A stretch of DNA of 9,430 bases from Actinomycetota bacterium (GTDB lineage Bacteria > Actinomycetota > Acidimicrobiia > Acidimicrobiales > AC-14), in contig JAIVIH010000002.1 of NCBI GenBank assembly GCA_020200615.1, positions 1 to 9,430 of the forward strand, given 5' to 3'. The notes beneath the pieces are model-generated. The model ran no database searches. It saw only the letters and a program-made list of their open reading frames with translations, and had not been told where the DNA came from. Shown here piece by piece: positions 6,731-9,430 of this stretch; position 1 is the first letter of the stretch, and each line of letters starts with the position of its first letter. Position numbers and translations under genes: made by a program.

Positions 6731-7333
6731 TCAGGCGACCTTGCCCAGGGCATCCAGGGTGCGCTGGCGCAGCTCATTGAGACTGACCCCTCGCTTGACC
6801 AGGATCATGGCCGCCAGTCCCTCACCTTCGGCCAGGACGGCCAGGAGAATGTGCTCGGTGCCGATGTAGTTGTGGCGGAGCCGGAGGGCTACCCGGAGCG
6901 ACATCTCGAGCACCTTCTTGCTGCGGGGGGTGAAGGCGATGTGGCCGGGGAAGACGTTGAATGGCTGCTGGCACCGGCGCTGGCGCCGGCGGAGGCGGGT
7001 CTTCTTGAGCCGAAGGGCCCGATCGAAGGCTCCCGGTCCGAACGACTCCTCGATGGTGTCCCGAACCGCATCGAGATCGATGCCGATGGCTCGCAGAGCG
7101 TCGGCGTCGTCCGGGCCGGCGATGCCTCGCCCGATCTCGCGGGCCACGGCGGCCCGTACGTCCTCCGCGGTCACGCCCGACGCGCCCAGCACGGATGCGG
7201 CGACGCCCTCGCCCTCTCGAAGTAGCCCCAACAGGATGTGCTCGGTGCCGATGTAGCCGTGGCCGAGGCTTCGGGCCTCCTCCTGGGCCAGGACGACCAC
7301 TTGGCGGGCTGCGGTGGTGAAGCGCTCGAACAC
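6731..7333 (-). CDS. Stand-alone double Clp_N domain protein (ClpC2-like, no AAA+ module)
   Basis: This 200-residue protein consists only of ClpA/ClpC N-terminal repeats. Repeat 1 starts F-E-R-F-T-T-A-A-R-Q (2-11) with G-Y-I-G-T-E-H-I-L-L at 26-35. Repeat 2 starts F-T-P-R-S-K-K (134-140) with N-Y-I-G-T-E-H-I-L-L at 155-164. A basic linker rich in Arg/Lys (110-120) lies between them. No Walker motif or AAA+ domain follows. In ClpC the N-domain binds adaptors, phosphoarginine and antibiotics such as cyclomarin. Stand-alone copies such as mycobacterial ClpC2 are thought to act as decoys or regulators, so a similar role is inferred. The GTG at 7333 is chosen because the Clp repeat begins at residue 2 and GAAGGGGGG lies just upstream. 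It starts two bases after the HTH gene stop, indicating one operon. An ATG at 7432 would add residues antisense-like to no known domain. Confidence 0.88.
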   Translation of the reverse strand: MFERFTTAARQVVVLAQEEARSLGHGYIGTEHILLGLLREGEGVAASVLGASGVTAEDVRAAVAREIGRGIAGPDDADALRAIGIDLDAVRDTIEESFGPGAFDRALRLKKTRLRRRQRRCQQPFNVFPGHIAFTPRSKKVLEMSLRVALRLRHNYIGTEHILLAVLAEGEGLAAMILVKRGVSLNELRQRTLDALGKVA

Positions 7334-7335
7334 CG

Positions 7336-7566
7336 CTACGCCCCCCTTCTCAGGAGACGCTTGCCCGAGTGCTTCTTGTGCACGGCCTGGCGACTCACTC
7401 CGAGAGACGTGGCGATCTCCTGCCATGACCAACCCTGGTCTCTGGCGTTGCCGACCTGCAGTGTCTCCAACGTTTCCAGCAGTCGCCGCAGGGCGGCCAC
7501 GGCTCGCAGCCCGACGACCGGGTCACGGCTGCCGGCGGCGGCGGCCAACTTGGTTGCTTCGCTCAT
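7336..7566 (-). CDS. Small helix-turn-helix DNA-binding protein, partner of the Clp_N gene
   Basis: This 76-residue protein has a helical N-terminal part (R-A-V-A-A-L-R-R-L-L-E, about 21-31) and a clear helix-turn-helix at 46-68: W-S-W-Q-E-I-A-T-S-L-G-V-S-R-Q-A-V-H-K-K-H. The tail is basic (K-R-L-L-R-R). Small proteins with this W-S-W-x-E-I-A...R-Q-A-V-H motif are often found next to stand-alone Clp_N genes in actinobacteria. The stop lies two bases before the Clp_N start, so the two are co-transcribed and probably coupled. The ATG at 7566 lies directly at the predicted transcription start of a TTGACA/TAAGAT promoter, without room for a ribosome binding site. A leaderless mRNA is therefore likely. 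Autoregulation through the palindrome at 7579-7604 is inferred. Confidence 0.85.
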   Translation of the reverse strand: MSEATKLAAAAGSRDPVVGLRAVAALRRLLETLETLQVGNARDQGWSWQEIATSLGVSRQAVHKKHSGKRLLRRGA

Positions 7567-7602
7567 GTTGTCATCTTATGTTGACAGCGGGCCGCCTGTC
7601 AA
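7567..7602 (-). promoter_or_regulatory. Sigma-70-type promoter for the HTH-Clp_N operon, probably leaderless
   Basis: On the minus strand TTGACA (7602-7597) is followed after 18 bases by TAAGAT (7578-7573), and then six bases (GACAAC) before the ATG at 7566. Transcription starting seven bases past the -10 element would begin on the A of the ATG. The -35 hexamer is a perfect consensus. Confidence 0.7.
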
Positions 7603-7604
7603 CA
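7579..7604. promoter_or_regulatory. Perfect inverted repeat operator TGTTGACAG-N8-CTGTCAACA
   Basis: Two perfect nine-base arms (7579-7587 and 7596-7604) are separated by CGGGCCGC. The dyad covers the -35 and spacer of the minus-strand promoter. It places a second TTGACA (7581-7586) facing the plus-strand CHAP operon, with a weak AAGGAT at 7604-7609 as a possible -10. A further TTGACAG half-site lies at 7609-7615. Binding here would block the minus-strand promoter and probably affect the plus-strand one. The neighbouring HTH protein is the obvious candidate ligand, by inference. Confidence 0.7.
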
Positions 7605-7609
7605 AGGAT

Positions 7610-7655
7610 TGACAGCCGCCCGCGGTTCTGCCGGGCCGTCAAGCGGCGGCTGTGA
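7610..7655 (+). repeat. Long-loop inverted repeat in the leader of the CHAP operon
   Basis: TGACAGCCGCC (7610-7620) and GGCGGCTGTGA (7645-7655) pair over 10 of 11 positions around a 24-base loop that contains GCCGGGCC. It could fold in the 5' leader RNA of the plus-strand operon or be a second protein site. GC-rich chance pairing is possible. Confidence 0.35.
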
Positions 7656-7694
7656 GAGGCTTCGCGTCAGATGCCCGTTCACGTTGGAGGACCG

Positions 7695-7883
7695 ATGGCG
7701 GATCCGTACCTGCCCCCGCTGAACCTGACCGAGCCGGCGGACAAGGAAGACCGCCGCGGCCCGTTACCGCCCGATGCGCACGTCCAGAGCAAGGGCCGGG
7801 GCCCGGTTGACCCGAAGCTCCCGAAGGCGGCGAAGGCGGCCAAGGAGGGCAAGTCGGCCGATCCGGTGGAGCGGAAACCGTGA
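7695..7883 (+). CDS. Small Pro/Lys-rich protein, 62 residues
   Basis: No family is recognised. The protein is hydrophilic and probably disordered: a proline-rich start (Y-L-P-P-L-N-L-T-E-P), a mixed-charge middle (D-K-E-D-R-R-G-P-L-P-P) and an alanine/lysine run (P-K-L-P-K-A-A-K-A-A-K-E-G-K at 40-53). It has no signal peptide or membrane segment. The ATG at 7695 is preferred over one at 7671 because TTGGAGGACCG gives an excellent ribosome binding site only for the former. Its TGA overlaps the GTG of the CHAP gene as GTGA, so translation of the two is coupled and they probably work together. A role as partner, chaperone or inhibitor of the hydrolase is only a guess. Confidence 0.75.
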   Translation: MADPYLPPLNLTEPADKEDRRGPLPPDAHVQSKGRGPVDPKLPKAAKAAKEGKSADPVERKP

Positions 7884-8425
7884 GGACGGCTCAGGACGTG
7901 ATCGGGTTCTTCGAGCGCAACCGGGGACTGGTCGAGAAGCCCGACGGGACCAACATCAACTGGATCACCGACTGGTTTGGGATGCACGACGCCTGGTGCG
8001 CCATGGCCTGCTCTCGGGCTCTGGTGGAGGCGGGGTTCACGACTGACGGCGACACGCTCGACTTGCCCGGGCTCGCCCTGACCACGGTGAAGGGCTGGGC
8101 CCGCGTTTCGGTGGTAGCCAAGGCGTTCAGCGATGCCGGCCTCTACGGTCAGGAGCCCCGCCCCGGTTCCCTGGGCATCCTCGTCTATCCGTTGAGCGGA
8201 GACTGGGTGGACTTCAACGGCTTCCCCGGAGACCATGTGTGCGTGGTCGCCTTCGAGGCCGACGACGGCACGGTGGTGACGTGGGACGGGAACATCAGCA
8301 ACCGCCTTGACCAGAACCGCTGGCCGCGCTCGTGGTTCCACGGTTTCTGCTACCCGCCCTACGACGGCGAAGCCGCGGCCCCGGTGGACGCGTGGGCCGG
8401 CCTGTTCGAGGCCGTGCTGGCGTGA
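7880..8425 (+). CDS. CHAP-domain (NlpC/P60-like) amidase/endopeptidase, endolysin-like
   Basis: This 181-residue protein has the layout of a CHAP cysteine hydrolase. D-A-W-C-A-M-A-C-S at 37-45 holds the presumed nucleophile Cys40 in the typical W-C-A context, and A-L-V-E-A-G follows. P-G-S-L-G-I-L-V at 95-102 matches the usual P-G-D-x-V strand. G-D-H-V-C-V-V at 117-123 supplies His119, and W-D-G-N at 135-138 supplies the third polar residue. CHAP enzymes cut peptidoglycan cross-bridges or the amide to muramic acid; phage endolysins and bacterial autolysins both use them. No signal peptide, membrane segment or clear wall-binding domain is visible, so export would need a holin-like route, another pathway or lysis. 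The GTG start overlaps the preceding stop and has GGTGGAGCGG ahead of it. Both the upstream small ORF and the shared promoter region tie it to the local module. Confidence 0.82.
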   Translation: MRTAQDVIGFFERNRGLVEKPDGTNINWITDWFGMHDAWCAMACSRALVEAGFTTDGDTLDLPGLALTTVKGWARVSVVAKAFSDAGLYGQEPRPGSLGILVYPLSGDWVDFNGFPGDHVCVVAFEADDGTVVTWDGNISNRLDQNRWPRSWFHGFCYPPYDGEAAAPVDAWAGLFEAVLA

Positions 8426-8448
8426 GCGAAACCGGGCTCACCGCCCGG
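8422..8448. terminator. Overlapping alternative hairpins at a convergent gene junction
   Basis: CCGGGC (8432-8437) and GCCCGG (8443-8448) form a perfect six-base stem with loop TCACC. GTGAGC (8422-8427) and GCTCAC (8436-8441) form a competing stem. Together they cover the stops of the CHAP gene and the convergent DUF2505 gene. There is no U-tract, so this is at best an actinobacterial-style weak bidirectional terminator. Confidence 0.4.
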
Positions 8449-8938
8449 ATCTGTCGTCGAGCCACCGCTGCACCACCTCCTCCTCGATGGCGGCGTGGTC
8501 CCTCAGACCGGAGACGATGGCCTGAGCCACCCGAGCGCCCACCAGCGGAAAGCGGACATCGAGGTTGCCTTCGGTGACGCGTCGGGTGACCCCGCCCTCT
8601 TCGTGCAGGGTGATGGTGCCGGCACAGCGGAGCCGGTCCCGATAGTGATCGGGGACGATCCTGAACTCGGTCTCGTGGGTGTCGCGGTCCAGGATCGACT
8701 CCTCGACCCAGCTGAGGCGTTCGGGGTCGAGCACGGCGCTGGCCGCGGGGGAGAGGCTGCCGGCAAAGAAGTAGCGCACCTTCCGGGAGACGGTGTCACT
8801 CAGGTCGGCCTGCTCCAGCAGCTCCGGACGGCCCAGGTTCGGTAGTCCACCGAGAAGGGCGAGGAGGGCGGGGTCGACGAACGCCGCCTCCACCGCGGCG
8901 AGGGGCGCATCGAACCGTTGCTCCAGCTGGAACTGCAC
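8438..8938 (-). CDS. DUF2505 family protein (SRPBCC-like fold)
   Basis: This 166-residue protein matches the DUF2505 family of actinobacteria, which is related to the START/SRPBCC helix-grip fold. It starts with a strand-type F-x-L-E-Q-R-F-D-A-P (3-12) and a V-E-A-A-F-V-D-P helix. The middle has strands such as R-K-V-R-Y-F-F-A-G (52-60), and the end is a long amphipathic helix (V-G-A-R-V-A-Q-A-I-V-S-G-L) closing in I-E-E-E-V-V-Q-R-W-L. The family may bind a hydrophobic ligand, but no function is established. The start is GTG at 8938 with GGAGAG about ten bases upstream. It lies 43 bases downstream of the GNAT gene on the same strand, so they are probably co-transcribed. Confidence 0.85.
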   Translation of the reverse strand: MQFQLEQRFDAPLAAVEAAFVDPALLALLGGLPNLGRPELLEQADLSDTVSRKVRYFFAGSLSPAASAVLDPERLSWVEESILDRDTHETEFRIVPDHYRDRLRCAGTITLHEEGGVTRRVTEGNLDVRFPLVGARVAQAIVSGLRDHAAIEEEVVQRWLDDRSGR

Positions 8939-8981
8939 GCTGGATTCTCTCTCCGCCGGCCGCCGTCTGCCTCGGAGGGCC

Positions 8982-9430
8982 CTACTCGACGCTGAAGCGG
9001 TACACGTTGGTGTCGCGAAGCTGGAAGCCCACCCGCTGGTAGAGGCGGTTGGCCTCTTCCCGTGAAGCCCGGGAAGTGAGGTCGATGGTGCGGGCGCCGG
9101 CCAGCTCGGCCCGGGCGACGGCGGCTCGGGTCAGGGCGGTGCCGACCCCGCGCCGCTGGGCCGACCGGTCGACGACCACGTCCTCGATCCACGCCCGGAG
9201 GCCGGTGGGGATGCGGAAGAGGGCGAGGGTGAGGCATCCCACGATCTCGCCCTCCGGCCCGTCCCGCGCCACGAACAGCACTGTGGCCGGGGAGGCGATG
9301 ATCTCGGCCACCTCGGCCCGGGAGGGCGGGGGAGCTGTGCGCGACAGCTGGGGTACCAATCGCTGGACCGCCGCCACCACCTCGGGCGTGGCCTCGGCCG
9401 CTTCCTGCACGGAGATCCCGGTGCTAATGG
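8982..9430 (-). CDS. GNAT-family N-acetyltransferase (start beyond right edge)
   Basis: This is a GNAT acetyltransferase that transfers an acetyl group from acetyl-CoA to an amine. The acetyl-CoA pyrophosphate-binding motif Q-R-R-G-V-G-T-A-L is preceded by the strand I-E-D-V-V-V-D. The C-terminal part L-T-S-R-A-S-R-E-E-A-N-R-L-Y-Q-R-V-G-F carries the typical final N-x-x-Y-x-x-x-G-F motif. A GTG at 9410 could serve as a start, but the first GNAT strand (I-S-V-Q-E-A) begins before it, and the frame stays open to the window edge (I-S-T-G-I-S). The gene therefore probably begins outside the window. The substrate is unknown. It precedes DUF2505 in the same direction. Confidence 0.87.
   Translation of the reverse strand, partial: ISTGISVQEAAEATPEVVAAVQRLVPQLSRTAPPPSRAEVAEIIASPATVLFVARDGPEGEIVGCLTLALFRIPTGLRAWIEDVVVDRSAQRRGVGTALTRAAVARAELAGARTIDLTSRASREEANRLYQRVGFQLRDTNVYRFSVE

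Noticed and set aside
7336..7432. Frameshift that split a single HTH-Clp_N gene
   Set aside because: Both parts have complete domains, and the second has its own GTG with a purine-rich ribosome binding site, so two adjacent genes are more likely than a recent break. The fused-homologue idea is kept only as a finding.
7695..8425. Prophage remnant, based on the CHAP endolysin-like gene
   Set aside because: No integrase, holin, structural gene or attachment repeat is visible, and base composition does not differ noticeably from neighbouring genes.

Overview
The window is GC-rich DNA with dense genes, tight or overlapping junctions, frequent GTG starts and actinobacterial-type families (TetR/quinone-oxidoreductase pairs, HTH_42, DUF2505, HTH plus Clp_N pairs). 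This suggests a chromosomal segment of a high-GC actinomycete. An Acidimicrobiia- or Thermoleophilia-like lineage is only a guess. There are no rRNA or tRNA genes, insertion sequences or CRISPR arrays, and no clear prophage. Twelve genes are supported, two of them cut by the window edges, plus one possible 21-residue leader ORF.

Left part (1-2282). A zinc-free medium-chain dehydrogenase (minus strand, truncated at the left edge) diverges from a TetR-family regulator. The gap holds three CTTAC-N3-GTAAG palindromes, which look like the regulator's operators. The dehydrogenase leader also carries a tiny ORF with a strong ribosome binding site whose stop overlaps the dehydrogenase start. Converging on the TetR gene is a 346-residue HTH_42 protein with a Q-A-Q motif, as in AlkZ-like DNA glycosylases.

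Middle part (2364-6721). A short-chain dehydrogenase of the benzil/sepiapterin-reductase type converges with a two-gene minus-strand operon. In that operon an MAO-like flavin amine oxidase overlaps a YfdC-like formate/nitrite-family channel by ATGA. Divergent from it are an unrecognised 125-residue protein and a guanidine-modifying-fold enzyme of the agmatine deiminase/PAD type with a non-standard W-A-E-D motif.

Right part (6731-9430). A small HTH protein and a stand-alone double Clp_N protein form a minus-strand operon. Its promoter appears leaderless and is overlapped by a perfect TGTTGACAG/CTGTCAACA inverted repeat. Divergent from the same 128-base control region is a second pair: a 62-residue Pro/Lys-rich protein overlapping (GTGA) a CHAP-type peptidoglycan hydrolase without a signal peptide. 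This divergent block is the best candidate for an undescribed system. It pairs a ClpC2-like adaptor/decoy and its HTH partner with a translationally coupled cell-wall hydrolase and small partner. The window ends with a GNAT acetyltransferase, cut by the right edge, and a DUF2505 protein, probably co-transcribed on the minus strand.
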